Below the pieces are notes generated by a model that saw only the letters and a program-made list of their open reading frames with translations, was not told where the DNA came from and searched no databases. A DNA stretch of 64,000 bases from Trypanosoma brucei gambiense DAL972 (taxonomy: Eukaryota; Euglenozoa; Kinetoplastea; Trypanosomatida; Trypanosomatidae), in NCBI RefSeq assembly GCF_000210295.1, contig NC_026743.1:3720001-3784000 (forward strand), given 5' to 3'. Shown in pieces: positions 43,901 to 53,549 of this stretch. Position 1 is the stretch's first letter, and each line of letters opens with the position of its first letter. A program made the position numbers and the translations under genes.

Positions 43901-46900
43901 TGAATTAATCCCGGGAATGGGCATTACCAAAGATGCGCTATTGTTCGACGAAGATATGATGCAGTGCGCGATGGTAAGACTTCTAACGGGAGCAGAAAGG
44001 GGTTCGTGCAGTGACGCCTTTGACGACGAAGAACTGATGAAAGGTGGTAGGGAAAGCATATCGCTTGGGACAGCGCTGAGAGTGAGGACTTCGTCGATAC
44101 GGGCACTACTCAATAACCCGACCCCCAATGAAGACCTCCTGTTCTTTCCTCCAGTACTGTTAAGGCGCCGCAGTGACGAATCAGAAAAAGTAGCGAGTGG
44201 TATAACAATCATCCCTGAAGATGCGATGTTAGCCCCACTGTGTGCCGCGCTTGCCATGCGACAACGCATCGCCGCCTATCAGATCGTCATCCACCCGTTG
44301 TTGGACTTTGAAACGAGTAATCACATAATGTTGCAACAACGGCGCATGGCAGTACTTGCATGTTCAACACTGGGATACGAAGAGGTGTTGTATGTTCTTC
44401 TCCAACGAATGGCAATACATGAGGTGGTCGCCCTGTTTTCAATCAAAGCACCGGCGGCTCCGCAAGATTCGCAGCCGAAGTTAAATAGACGCTTTGCCAT
44501 AATACCCGCTAATAGTGCCAACAAAATAACGTCCGCAAGCACATTACAATACTTCCATTATACACCACTTCACTGCGCACTTCTCGAAGGACATACCAAC
44601 TGCGCACATCTGTTACTTTTTTACCTCAACCGCGCGCTTGGCAAAGAGTACTTGCGGCATGCCCTTAACGTCTTTTCTTGCGGTGGTGAAACGGCACTGG
44701 TGATTTCCTCTCGCGTCGGCTACACCGACATCGCAAAGCGGCTGCTTGCATTGGGTGCCTCGCCATTCTTGTTCGATCGCGTCACGAGATCAAATTGTCT
44801 AGAGCTCGCCTGCGCGGGCGGTAGTGAAGAGATTGCGTTAGCGCTTTTGGACACCCCAGACTTCCACTCACCCGTTGCGGTCAATCAAGCCGGTTCAGCC
44901 CCTCCACTTTGCTGGTGTGCACTGAAAAACATCAGTGCCCTGGTGCGTCCGTTGCTTGAAAACGGTGCTGACCCCAATGTTACACTAGATGGACCAACAC
45001 CTCTTTTTTTGGCTGTAATGTTCGAGAGTCAGGAAGTGGCATTGGAGCTTCTTCGGTATTGTGAATCAACAGCGAACAAAACCGCGCCAAGTGCGAATGC
45101 TTACCGGGCTGCGTTGCGAAAGCGCCTTGGTGCACCCGCTGCACGGCGCCCAGGCGGGGATGAGCTGGGTGATGAAGGTCCTCTGGCAATGCTGGATGTG
45201 GATGCGATGGACCCCCGAACCCAATGCACCGCTTTGCACTTGGCTTGCGAGAATGGACAGTTGGCGGTGGTGCGTGCCCTCATCGCAGGGGGTGCGCAGT
45301 TGAATGTACAGAACAAAGCAAGCTTCGCAACTCCGTTACACTTAGCGGTCGAGAGTGGTCACGAAAAGGTTGCACTCGATATAGTTGAGTACGCGAAGAA
45401 CAAGCTGCGACGGGGTCATGAGGTATTGGATATTAACGCCATTGACAAATCGGGGGATACGGTTCTACACGCCGCAGCGCGGAAGGGAATGCTCTCTGTC
45501 ATCGAGTATATTATGTCTCAGTTCAGTGAGGAGGAGGTGGCTCGAATCCACAAAAACCATGATTTCTCGAAGCGCCCCAGTCCTGCAAATGTCCTGGCAG
45601 TCAACCGCCAGGGACACACACCACTTCTCGCGGCCATCCACGCGCATCAGGAAGAGGCCGCACAACTTATTGCATCGCTTGTGCCCGATTACTTGGCAAA
45701 CCCCGGAGGTGCTATTGTGAGTGGGACGTGTGTGGCGATCTCAGAAAGTGACGTAGAGGGACTCGATAACGTGACACTATTTCTTCTTTCCTCACCCAAT
45801 TATGTTGCAACGGAAGACTTTCGAAAAAGATTCTTTGATCATTACAATGCGAAACGTGCGGAGATGGATTTAAGTGAAGACTATCCCAATTCGGAGGAAG
45901 TCCGAAGGCCACGTGTGGCCCTCCATGTCAATAAACGTCACAGCAAGAGGCGTGGCCGCCGTGTTCGTGTTGTGCCCTCCTTCAGGAAGCAGAGAATGTC
46001 TTTCCGGCTCAGCATATCCAGCATGTATGGCGTAGGAAGGAGTCGTGGCTCAACAAGCGCCGTCGCAAGGGACGTCAGGACCGAAGACTCACGTTCCAGG
46101 TGGGTTGTGGCAAATGAGCATTTAGCCCGTTCGAAGATGACCCGAATAGCACCAAGACGGTGCAGTATGTTTGTGAGAATGTTGCTTGCAAAGGGATATC
46201 GGAACCCCACCACGCGGAAGACTATACAGTTTCTGAAGCAAGGGTTTGCCATTGACGAACTGTATGCCATGCTAGATGTAATCTCGTTTGAGACCCTACG
46301 GAAAGCACAGAGTCACTGGTCAATGCAATACACAGACTCCATTATCAGCTTTCTTCACATGTTTGGGGGCGTGCACGTCGCTCCGATCGATGCAGTTCTT
46401 TTTATCAGAAAACTGTTCTACTCTCATGAGTTGACGGAGAACGTGGACAAGGAGCAGGTTGAAGAGTCAAAGCAAAAGCTCATGAACATGCGGCCCCTGT
46501 GCCGCGACCTTGTAAACATGGTTCGAACCCGTGGAACTCTTACAGATTGCGTGGAGGACATGCGTCAAATGGTTTTGCAGTCTGGTCTTAGTGGTGACAA
46601 ACTCACAGAGGAACTTACGTCACCATTTGGTTACACTGTGCTTCAGTTAGCCGCAACATTGTCATTGGCCAACGTCTGTACTTACCTCATTAATGAATGC
46701 CACATGAGTCCACTATTTGTTCCCGCTGGCCACTCAGACGAAAGCACATCCAATGCTACAACAACCCGGGCACGGAGTGACGACGAAGACAGCGAGCAGA
46801 AATGGCTTCTGTCACCCTTTCGACTTGCTGTACGCACCCTTAACATAGAGGTGATAACCGCCTTTCTTGCTTGTGATTACAACTCTTTTAACATACATGA

Positions 46901-49900
46901 CATGCTGGACCATAAAGAACTACCGATTGCCGACCCATTTCAGAGAACGGCGATCCAGGAACTTCTGTCCAAGCCAACGGATACACTCTCCGATGAAGCA
47001 ATTGGGTCCATCGTTACCGTTTTGAGGCTCCTTCTGAGGCATGGGGTGTCCGTGCAGGGTAATTTTGACGCCCTAGGGAATGATGCGTGGATGATGGCTG
47101 TTTGTTCGTCCCCAGGGAAGGGTATCGCCTTGCAAGTCTTTCTGGAGGAGCATGTGGAACTGGGCGAAGAGGATATTGCGAGTGAAACTGGTGAAAGTTT
47201 CACTCAACCGGCATTCAGCGACGGGAACAGGGACGAGGAGGAGGAAGAGGAGGATGAGGAAAGGGAACAGCACCCACAGACTGAGTGTAGCAGTGAAGCA
47301 GACGGAGGGAAATCTGAAGATTTTCTGACCGAACCGTCAGCTTCGATGGTATCAGAAACTGCGACCATGAACAGTTCTCTAAGTTTAGTCTTGACTATGC
47401 GTCGCAAACCCGGTGAAGCTCTTGCGTCCTTCGGGTACGTACGGCGACGTGTTGGTAGGCGTCGTGGTCAAAGGTCGAGTGAATACTACGCCTCGCTCAT
47501 TTTTGCATGTGCGGAAAATAACCCACAGCTCCTTGCTAAGTTCATAACTGAATATCCGCATGTCCTTTCAACGGATGTCATTAATTCTAAGACGGGGGAA
47601 ACGCTTTTGATGTACCTGCTACGCCGAGCATCGGATCTGTATGTTTTGGAATGTGGGTTGCGTAATCTGTTCCTATGGGAGGGTAAGACCGATGCTCCTA
47701 CACCCTCACCAGATTCTGCCGGGGCGTTACTCTACGACACCCCTCAGACGCACCCCACCGTTGAATCAGGCAGCACGCCTTACCGCGACCCCCTTACAAT
47801 CCCGGGCGTTCGGATTCTTCTGGGAGTTGTGGATCAGCTCCTGCGAACATTCAGTTTCAACAATCTGCATTACGAGTGCAATGGGCAAACCGCCCTAACA
47901 CTAGCCGCGCGGCTCAGTTGTAATCCGGCTGTCCGACACATTGTAATACAGGGGTGCCAACAAGCGGGGAGTGACACAACAACGGTTGTGCTTAGTTCGC
48001 CGTCGAAAAGCTCGACCAAGGTCTTAGGGTGGGGGACGCTAAGCGGAGGCGACAGGAGCCCCGCACGAATGAGTAGCCCTTGCAATGAGGGACTCCAGAA
48101 CGAATTGCGCATATTTAATTGTTGGATGTCGCTCTGCAATTGTTTGTATTACACCGAAGAAGATATGGAGGCTTTGTTTGCAGTTCTACGTCACCTGCCG
48201 AGTAGTATAAGGGTGTCATTCATGGGAATGGTGTACCCTAACTTGCACCCCATGGTTGCCCTGCGTGTAGCAGTTCTGTACACTAATGCTATGAAACGTA
48301 TTCTTATCAAGCCTATGGTTTCAAGTACTTTTTGGTGCAGCGTATTCTATGCCCAGTTTGTTGGACGACTGGAAGAGGAAGTATTGAGGAATGGTAAGTG
48401 GAACACACTTCTCAGTATACTACTACCATGTGCTTCCGCGATTCCCATATACCTCTTAAAATCAATGCCATCATTTCCAGAGACGTCCCCCGATGACCTT
48501 TTGCCCGGCACTTCACTGGCGAGCGTCACGCCCACGGAACAAAGTACCGAGAGAATAGCAAGAGGGAGTGTGTTGCAGCAGCCGTCAAACTGGAGAACGA
48601 TAATCAACGGGACAGAGCAGTATATCAAACAAATTGCTACAGCAGCTGTATGTGCTGTGGCACCGGTGCATCTTACCTCTGGCACACAAAGCTATAAGAA
48701 CCTTCCTGCAGTTCGGCAAAGTTTTCTTTCGGAGATGGCCTCGCACTTTCACGAAGTGCTCGAACTGGCAGTGCGCTTTGACAACTGTGCTCTACTTAGT
48801 GCACTTATAAATATGCTTCCAGCTGATCTTTGCCACTGTCTAAAGTTCGAGTGGCGTTGTTTGATGGAAAAGAACCACCTTCCAGTGATTGCGGTGACTG
48901 CAGGGAGCGTTAACGTGCTAAAGTACCTTGAACGCATTCCAGAAGCGGGGCGGTATGTGACCTATGACCGGTATGACCGCATCGACACAGATACTGGCAT
49001 GCCTGATGACTATGCTGCAAATGAACACAATGCACAGCAGGATGCAACTCAGCCTCGTCGGCGCTCGATCAGTCTACCTTCCATCGCGTTCCTAGGGAGT
49101 AACGAAAGGCCCCAAAACACCTTAAGCCCCCACAAGGGCTTAGATAAGGCAGGCGATGCTTCGCCGAGTGAGAAGCAAAGCGAGGGTGGACAATTGAAGG
49201 GATCCAACAGTGGAACGGCGGCGGGTAATAGTCAAGAAGCCGGTGACACCACAAAGGAGGGGACTCTCCACAGCTGGGATGTGATATCTGCTGTTCATCA
49301 GCGAAAGGCAGTTGGGGCAGTGACGTGGGGTGTAGGCGCGGCCGCCCGCCCGGTGTCCATGCACAAACAGTCCGTCTCAAAAGAATCATCAAACACGACG
49401 ATGAAGCTATCTCGGGGAAGACAGCACGGTGGCGCTATGAGGCGCCGTAGTGCGGGCACCGGCAAATCGTTTAACGTCACTCCAGCCTCATCAGCACCCG
49501 ATTCGTGGCGTAGCGGTGCAGATGGAAAGCCGAAGTCATCGCCATCGAAACGGAGACTGTCACTGGAAGGGGGGCCGGGAACGGGCGGAACTAGTTTCAC
49601 TTCGCCCTCGAGAGGTATGAGGCTTTTCTCGATAACCCCTGAGGTGCGGGAGCAGCCACGTTACTTCGCGTACTATCTCTGTGATTGGGCTCTTCATACC
49701 ACCTTACTGCTGCACGCACCATATCCGTCAATGAGAATGATAGAGACCCTCCTGCACCTCATGGACAATCGGGCTCCCCTCAGTGCATCCGCGATACACA
49801 TGTTCCTCGCGGCCTCGCGCCCAATGAATCACTGGTCCTCTGGCGAAGGTGAACATATCACACTTAACTACACCACGCCCACACACGGTGATACGATTCT

Positions 49901-51293
49901 GCATCTTCTGGTGCAGAACCACCAGATACAATTGGCACGGTACTTCCTCGCCGCGGCGCACTGCTTCTTCGCCTGCTACCAATACGACCAGCCGTCTACC
50001 GTTCCGCCGAACTTCCCGGTGAGCAGCGAGAGGGGGACCTGTGGAGACACAGTAGACAGTGACTCTAGATATCCTGCCGTGTTCTTGCGAAGCATGCTGC
50101 GCACAAATAAACATGGGCTGACAGCTTTTGATTATGCCCGGGGGATGATGGTGTCGGTACTACAAGAATACGGATGTGTTCCACCAACCTACCGCCCCAA
50201 CCCCCGTGAGTTTTGCCACACCGTTCGGCTCGTTGATGGCATGAGTACCTTCCAGAGAGTTCCTCAGCTTCTTCTTGTCTCCCCAGACTTTGTGAAACTG
50301 CGTGACAACGTGCGCACAAATCCAAAGCAGCAAGACCCGTCGGTCAAACCAGTTATCACGGACGCCACGATACAACGGAACCAAGCAGCTGCACTCCGCA
50401 TCACACGGTCACATATCCTCACCACCATCCTTGCAGATGATGTTAGCTTGCTGCACCTTGGCCTCTGTGCTGCGGATGACGAGCTCGTGCTTGAAAATAT
50501 CGAACGTAGAAGAAGAAAAAGAGCAGCTGAACTTTACCACCCTGCTGCTGCTTCAGGACGAAGCATGTCAAGTCCGCGAGGGCCCTCAATACGGGACCAG
50601 CAAGGTGGCAACCAAAGGTTAACTCGCCTTCCGCACATCGGCGGCGCAGGAGAAACTGCTGCCCGTACGAGTACCCCGGCCAGTGGTGGTCGGAAGGTTG
50701 ACAAGGAAATGCATAGCATGATGAAACTCATTGACTCTCTTCAAAAACGTGGTCTTGTTGTATTCCCGCTGCTACTACCCGCGACAGAAGATGACAAGAA
50801 ACGCACGGCAGCAATACATAGCAATGATGGATTAGCTCTCCAACTGGCCATGACACCTATGACCGTAGCACTCCAACAAGGTGCAGTAAAGCTCGAGGTG
50901 GCGACTGTAACTTCCCCCAACCCCACACAACAACAGCAGCAACAACACCGCAGTCCTGTAAGTGCTACCGAGCCCTTGGACAGCATGTACAACAATGACG
51001 TGCAGGACGCGACAATATCACCACGCTCGCTACAGCCTTACACGTTCCCACCGAAAGACACCCCCAGACAGCACCCTGCCAATATGCTGGAGGCATGGTT
51101 AGCAAGCAGCAAAATGCAAAAGGGAGTGCATACCAAAGTAAGCCAGGAGCTACATCAGAATACTCAGGCGATAATAACAGTCATGGAAAAAGGAAACTGT
51201 TCTCGGTCAGCAAAACAAATTGGACTTACTGTGTCAATGCCGTACGAAATACGCAACGAACAAAGCACCACTAAAGAGTCATTCAGAAAATAA
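40914..51293 (+). CDS. Giant SPRY-domain and ankyrin-repeat protein
   Basis: A 3459-residue protein, not named. The first 500 residues are charged and mostly helical. Residues about 700-935 carry a SPRY-like domain, recognisable from YVGWCSEECV, ISFDVVHR and the core strand IGCHVDMTTRSASYTVNG with GTIF. Ankyrin repeats follow in clusters: about residues 1215-1592 (TPLHCALLEGH, ETALVISSRVGY, ENGADPN, TALHLACENGQ, ATPLHLAVESGH, DTVLHAAARKG, HTPLLAAIHAH); singly near 1900, 2190 and 2310; and again near 2980-3080 (DTILHLLVQNHQ, GLTAFDYARG). An acidic stretch lies at about 47230-47260 and a Gln run near 50929-50945. Both domain types bind proteins, so a scaffold or adaptor role is likely. The C-terminal 500 residues are Ser/Arg/Gly-rich and probably disordered. 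No catalytic domain was seen. Confidence 0.88.
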   Translation: MTNAAALRPPVTLLWDARVSCSSQEKGKQDGSSPVLDSEPHIISLGELDVLSCSDEELELHLNGIRDLVQSRPDSWLKKKGGKGFSKRQLALIQDELVHYQGVLKQANEILSWLLCRLNDRISVLRRDESMLREYYESLERGTGIDEDYNMHKKDKFHRRLRESKRRTPIKRYSKELEFLTSRHTQLVQLLTTVESEERAYNVRGADEDTSRRSKLLSPEDTKIEEIYRDAAAAGGGKAVTLMRMRALQPLIRKEQELRFVPPLLASDVHSRLRKEIILPFSVRVLALKIEKGNIIGDKFVQWYINTVVDPLTMAQLVELVPREHLVTTTVRLAKVCDAYPQSRRAQPLPDISHVVLESVSEGRIDAFASLVLSTSATCTRALRDKDEEAIILFSAVITAQVEVIRRIISVGFYNTNALNVWLFLNPNNKCNYYKTYVHETTNNVKKYLSSLSRSSRDHLSTEGAEEDVIEMAQITLTQKWEEWDSSLLTGGLGASLRHFLNNRLLWKRNTSTPKPRSSASRGGRDSAAEGWERGHGMDVSLSVSFTPSLLNKLTSGDPTFSSLLSRRKFDRLPMSAPKCAVLPATSTPMLRRVDPWGYTPLETTGAHLLLVGDTSTVNAHVVRLPARRMTKWNEHVPNEPQDVRMQRDQMQTLIDSHGTRFYYEVHISLFFLINDVPLSPSPFEYTAAASENATSEGLPSQQRCTTYVGWCSEECVAAADGYSSNQPLGSDTSSIGISFDVVHRHRLDELTEEVILRPMKHAVGCTNTIEVANDGGEMQSASLIRMYFQSWNRTPDGADENGSVSDDAISFGESRTSWVYSGLGTFSSEGFSLEKPRQPSETVVPFVKLVGEGNEESATEEDDSDDIPRVIRNVFRLAGVPVYKSQSIVIGCHVDMTTRSASYTVNGVSLGTIFTALPSATGLRPAVSLQVSEEMKSILQGVNQSDSTVVRFVFDRHLLLSHHMELLEPGAVEIESTTRSSSLQDIKPLGGSEEVELIPGMGITKDALLFDEDMMQCAMVRLLTGAERGSCSDAFDDEELMKGGRESISLGTALRVRTSSIRALLNNPTPNEDLLFFPPVLLRRRSDESEKVASGITIIPEDAMLAPLCAALAMRQRIAAYQIVIHPLLDFETSNHIMLQQRRMAVLACSTLGYEEVLYVLLQRMAIHEVVALFSIKAPAAPQDSQPKLNRRFAIIPANSANKITSASTLQYFHYTPLHCALLEGHTNCAHLLLFYLNRALGKEYLRHALNVFSCGGETALVISSRVGYTDIAKRLLALGASPFLFDRVTRSNCLELACAGGSEEIALALLDTPDFHSPVAVNQAGSAPPLCWCALKNISALVRPLLENGADPNVTLDGPTPLFLAVMFESQEVALELLRYCESTANKTAPSANAYRAALRKRLGAPAARRPGGDELGDEGPLAMLDVDAMDPRTQCTALHLACENGQLAVVRALIAGGAQLNVQNKASFATPLHLAVESGHEKVALDIVEYAKNKLRRGHEVLDINAIDKSGDTVLHAAARKGMLSVIEYIMSQFSEEEVARIHKNHDFSKRPSPANVLAVNRQGHTPLLAAIHAHQEEAAQLIASLVPDYLANPGGAIVSGTCVAISESDVEGLDNVTLFLLSSPNYVATEDFRKRFFDHYNAKRAEMDLSEDYPNSEEVRRPRVALHVNKRHSKRRGRRVRVVPSFRKQRMSFRLSISSMYGVGRSRGSTSAVARDVRTEDSRSRWVVANEHLARSKMTRIAPRRCSMFVRMLLAKGYRNPTTRKTIQFLKQGFAIDELYAMLDVISFETLRKAQSHWSMQYTDSIISFLHMFGGVHVAPIDAVLFIRKLFYSHELTENVDKEQVEESKQKLMNMRPLCRDLVNMVRTRGTLTDCVEDMRQMVLQSGLSGDKLTEELTSPFGYTVLQLAATLSLANVCTYLINECHMSPLFVPAGHSDESTSNATTTRARSDDEDSEQKWLLSPFRLAVRTLNIEVITAFLACDYNSFNIHDMLDHKELPIADPFQRTAIQELLSKPTDTLSDEAIGSIVTVLRLLLRHGVSVQGNFDALGNDAWMMAVCSSPGKGIALQVFLEEHVELGEEDIASETGESFTQPAFSDGNRDEEEEEEDEEREQHPQTECSSEADGGKSEDFLTEPSASMVSETATMNSSLSLVLTMRRKPGEALASFGYVRRRVGRRRGQRSSEYYASLIFACAENNPQLLAKFITEYPHVLSTDVINSKTGETLLMYLLRRASDLYVLECGLRNLFLWEGKTDAPTPSPDSAGALLYDTPQTHPTVESGSTPYRDPLTIPGVRILLGVVDQLLRTFSFNNLHYECNGQTALTLAARLSCNPAVRHIVIQGCQQAGSDTTTVVLSSPSKSSTKVLGWGTLSGGDRSPARMSSPCNEGLQNELRIFNCWMSLCNCLYYTEEDMEALFAVLRHLPSSIRVSFMGMVYPNLHPMVALRVAVLYTNAMKRILIKPMVSSTFWCSVFYAQFVGRLEEEVLRNGKWNTLLSILLPCASAIPIYLLKSMPSFPETSPDDLLPGTSLASVTPTEQSTERIARGSVLQQPSNWRTIINGTEQYIKQIATAAVCAVAPVHLTSGTQSYKNLPAVRQSFLSEMASHFHEVLELAVRFDNCALLSALINMLPADLCHCLKFEWRCLMEKNHLPVIAVTAGSVNVLKYLERIPEAGRYVTYDRYDRIDTDTGMPDDYAANEHNAQQDATQPRRRSISLPSIAFLGSNERPQNTLSPHKGLDKAGDASPSEKQSEGGQLKGSNSGTAAGNSQEAGDTTKEGTLHSWDVISAVHQRKAVGAVTWGVGAAARPVSMHKQSVSKESSNTTMKLSRGRQHGGAMRRRSAGTGKSFNVTPASSAPDSWRSGADGKPKSSPSKRRLSLEGGPGTGGTSFTSPSRGMRLFSITPEVREQPRYFAYYLCDWALHTTLLLHAPYPSMRMIETLLHLMDNRAPLSASAIHMFLAASRPMNHWSSGEGEHITLNYTTPTHGDTILHLLVQNHQIQLARYFLAAAHCFFACYQYDQPSTVPPNFPVSSERGTCGDTVDSDSRYPAVFLRSMLRTNKHGLTAFDYARGMMVSVLQEYGCVPPTYRPNPREFCHTVRLVDGMSTFQRVPQLLLVSPDFVKLRDNVRTNPKQQDPSVKPVITDATIQRNQAAALRITRSHILTTILADDVSLLHLGLCAADDELVLENIERRRRKRAAELYHPAAASGRSMSSPRGPSIRDQQGGNQRLTRLPHIGGAGETAARTSTPASGGRKVDKEMHSMMKLIDSLQKRGLVVFPLLLPATEDDKKRTAAIHSNDGLALQLAMTPMTVALQQGAVKLEVATVTSPNPTQQQQQQHRSPVSATEPLDSMYNNDVQDATISPRSLQPYTFPPKDTPRQHPANMLEAWLASSKMQKGVHTKVSQELHQNTQAIITVMEKGNCSRSAKQIGLTVSMPYEIRNEQSTTKESFRK

Positions 51294-51470
51294 ATGTTCA
51301 AAACACGCAAAAAAATGTAAACAAGCACTTACTAATTATCAAAATTAAAAATCACATTTTCACAATAGAAACAAGTGACGGAAAAAAAAATGCTGAAAAA
51401 TATAAAAAAATACACACAAACCTACAACAACGCTTTATCACTCTACAACAGACAGGAAGAAAAAAGACAC
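51294..51470. other. A-rich spacer after the ankyrin/SPRY gene
   Basis: Strongly A-rich sequence, probably 3' UTR, ending where the 1.2-kb tandem repeat begins. Confidence 0.4.
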
Positions 51471-51505
51471 CTAGTTTGTAAGGAATGTTGTGGCCTGGAA
51501 ACACT

Positions 51506-51619
51506 GTCGTGCATGATGTGCTCAACTGGAATTACCATCTGAACGCGGGATACCGCAAGTCGATGAATTAATGCTACGTGCATTACCTCCGCTGTTACTC
51601 GTATCACTGACACCGCGAC
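51506..51619 (+). ncRNA. C/D-box snoRNA candidate A, copy 1 (SSU rRNA guide)
   Basis: Box C is ATGATG at 51513-51518, box D' CTGA at 51539-51542, a C'-like CGATGAA near 51561, and box D CTGA at 51607-51610. GTCG (51506-51509) can pair with CGAC (51616-51619) to close the terminal stem. The 11 bases CTGGAATTACC just before D' are complementary to GGTAATTCCAG, part of the universally conserved 530-loop region of small-subunit rRNA. By the five-nucleotide rule the target is the U of GGU. A related U is known to be 2'-O-methylated in yeast and human. The second guide, before D, was not matched. Confidence 0.75.
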
Positions 51620-51972
51620 TGTTTCCTTTGTTTTGAGGCCCGCAGCGAAGCGCGTGATGACATACAAAGTTGTTTGCACATTTTCCGACACACCGTGAGC
51701 GAGTTACAATATTACAAGAACACCATCTGAATTTTTGTCGACTCTACCCCTTCCTCCTTATTGGTGATGGCATAATGCATCTGTTCCCTTCTTTTATTTG
51801 GACCCTCTTCTTCCTACTCACTCACATGCATGCACACACGTCTCTGCGTAAATGTATGCAGATATGTATACACACACTCTCTCTCTCTCCCGAATGCCGA
51901 GGCCTTTCTGTCTGTTCCTGGTCGGTGATTAGCAGTGCGTCTTCCACCTAACGACCCTTGATGATTATGATA

Positions 51973-52039
51973 CGATGCCTGGTCAACAGAACTATACTAC
52001 ACCAAATTTAGTAAATGAGACCACAGTGCAGGCAGAGGC
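51973..52039 (+). ncRNA. Single-hairpin H/ACA-like snoRNA candidate, copy 1
   Basis: About 67 bases folding as one hairpin: GCCTG at 51977-51981 pairs with CAGGC at 52029-52033, and GGTC can pair with GACC higher up, leaving an internal pocket. AGA follows the stem directly (52034-52036). Trypanosome H/ACA RNAs are known to be single hairpins of 60-75 bases with AGA in place of ACA. The rRNA target was not identified. Confidence 0.5.
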
Positions 52040-52059
52040 TGGCAATCCTCGTCCGCTAG

Positions 52060-52124
52060 CAGCCGCCCCGGGCAGGATGGCGCCCGTGTCCTTGGCGTGA
52101 CGTCTAATCGGTGCGGCGAGATGT
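52060..52124 (+). ncRNA. Second single-hairpin H/ACA-like snoRNA candidate, copy 1
   Basis: GCCGC at 52062-52066 can pair with GCGGC at 52113-52117 to close a roughly 60-base GC-rich hairpin, with AGA at 52119-52121. An inner GGGC...GCCC pairing is possible. Weaker than the preceding candidate because GC-rich sequence folds easily. Confidence 0.38.
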
Positions 52125-52136
52125 GCTGACACTTTT

Positions 52137-52256
52137 GCGTCGCGTGATGAGGTGCAGAAGGCATGTCGCCGCTACGGCGGTGGCTCGCGTAGCCGTCTGG
52201 CTGTGCGCGTACTGTGAGCTACTGTACTCCATGGGTGAACAATCTCTGATGACGTG
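52137..52256 (+). ncRNA. C/D-box snoRNA candidate B, copy 1 (LSU rRNA guide)
   Basis: A perfect box C, GTGATGA, lies at 52144-52150 and box D, CTGA, at 52246-52249. CGTC before C pairs with GACG after D, extended by G-U pairs, forming the terminal stem. The 12 bases GGGTGAACAATC ending two positions before D are complementary to GATTGTTCACCC, a near-universal large-subunit rRNA segment. The five-nucleotide rule points to the second U of GGAUUG. At about 120 bases it is somewhat long for a T. brucei C/D RNA. Confidence 0.7.
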
Positions 52257-52359
52257 TCACAGCGGGAGCAGTGTCGCTATGCGTTCCCGTCAGTAATACG
52301 GGCTAACGGTACGAAGCACGTGCGAGAGGTAAGTGGAAATCCGCTGCCTGTGAACACAG

Positions 52360-52455
52360 CAGGTACACATGATGCACACAATTCAATACTCACTCTGAAC
52401 ATCACTTGTCAGGAGGAATGTGATAACATGCACCACCAGCTGATCACATCCACGT
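52360..52455 (+). ncRNA. C/D-box snoRNA candidate C, copy 1 (SSU rRNA guide)
   Basis: Box C-like ATGATG at 52369-52374, CTGA at 52395-52398 (D'), a C'-like TGATAA, and CTGA at 52440-52443 (D). The 12 bases CATGCACCACCA before D are complementary to TGGTGGTGCATG, a universally conserved small-subunit rRNA helix known to be 2'-O-methylated in yeast and human. The terminal stem is weak, so the exact ends are uncertain. Confidence 0.62.
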
Positions 52456-52695
52456 GCATACATGCACACATGTCCTATCCCGCTTCCTTCTCTTTTTCAC
52501 ACAGTTTGTGTGTGTGTGTGTGTACACCCGCATCTTTGTATACTTGTTTGTGGCCATGCCAATGGACCCTTAATTACTCTATTTTTTTTTTCTCGTGGGC
52601 GGCTTTGAGGCTGAGTGTGCGTCCTTAATACGCGAACAACAAGCAAGGCCTCGTTGTTTGCTAGTTTGTAACGAATGTTGTGGCCTGGAAACACT

Positions 52696-52809
52696 GTCGT
52701 GCATGATGTGCTCAACTGGAATTACCATCTGAACGCGGGATACCGCAAGTCGATGAATTAATGCTACGTGCATTACCTCCGCTGTTACTCGTATCACTGA
52801 CACCGCGAC
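52696..52809 (+). ncRNA. C/D-box snoRNA candidate A, copy 2
   Basis: Identical by eye to copy 1 (51506-51619), shifted by 1190 bases. Boxes, terminal stem and the guide against GGTAATTCCAG are all kept. Confidence 0.73.
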
Positions 52810-53162
52810 TGTTTCCTTTGTTTTGAGGCCCGCAGCGAAGCGCGTGATGACATACAAAGTTGTTTGCACATTTTCCGACACACCGTGAGCGAGTTACAAT
52901 ATTACAAGAACACCATCTGAATTTTTGTCGACTCTACCCCTTCCTCCTTATTGGTGATGGCATAATGCATCTGTTCCCTTCTTTTATTTGGACCCTCTTC
53001 TTCCTACTCACTCACATGCATGCACACACGTCTCTGCGTAAATGTATGCAGATATGTATACACACACTCTCTCTCTCTCCCGAATGCCGAGGCCTTTCTG
53101 TCTGTTCCTGGTCGGTGATTAGCAGTGCGTCTTCCACCTAACGACCCTTGATGATTATGATA

Positions 53163-53229
53163 CGATGCCTGGTCAACAGAACTATACTACACCAAATTTA
53201 GTAAATGAGACCACAGTGCAGGCAGAGGC
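53163..53229 (+). ncRNA. Single-hairpin H/ACA-like snoRNA candidate, copy 2
   Basis: Same sequence as at 51973-52039; stem GCCTG (53167-53171) with CAGGC (53219-53223), AGA at 53224-53226. Confidence 0.5.
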
Positions 53230-53249
53230 TGGCAATCCTCGTCCGCTAG

Positions 53250-53314
53250 CAGCCGCCCCGGGCAGGATGGCGCCCGTGTCCTTGGCGTGACGTCTAATCG
53301 GTGCGGCGAGATGT
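53250..53314 (+). ncRNA. Second single-hairpin H/ACA-like snoRNA candidate, copy 2
   Basis: Same sequence as copy 1 (52060-52124); AGA at 53309-53311. Confidence 0.38.
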
Positions 53315-53326
53315 GCTGACACTTTT

Positions 53327-53446
53327 GCGTCGCGTGATGAGGTGCAGAAGGCATGTCGCCGCTACGGCGGTGGCTCGCGTAGCCGTCTGGCTGTGCGCGT
53401 ACTGTGAGCTACTGTACTCCATGGGTGAACAATCTCTGATGACGTG
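53327..53446 (+). ncRNA. C/D-box snoRNA candidate B, copy 2
   Basis: Same as copy 1; box C 53334-53340, box D 53436-53439, guide unchanged. Confidence 0.7.
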
Positions 53447-53549
53447 TCACAGCGGGAGCAGTGTCGCTATGCGTTCCCGTCAGTAATACGGGCTAACGGT
53501 ACGAAGCACGTGCGAGAGGTAAGTGGAAATCCGCTGCCTGTGAACACAG

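Noticed and set aside
52843..52925. Another C/D candidate with GTGATGA and CTGA about 70 bases apart (and its copies)
   Set aside because: No terminal stem and no rRNA complementarity found upstream of box D; kept out of the list as too weak.
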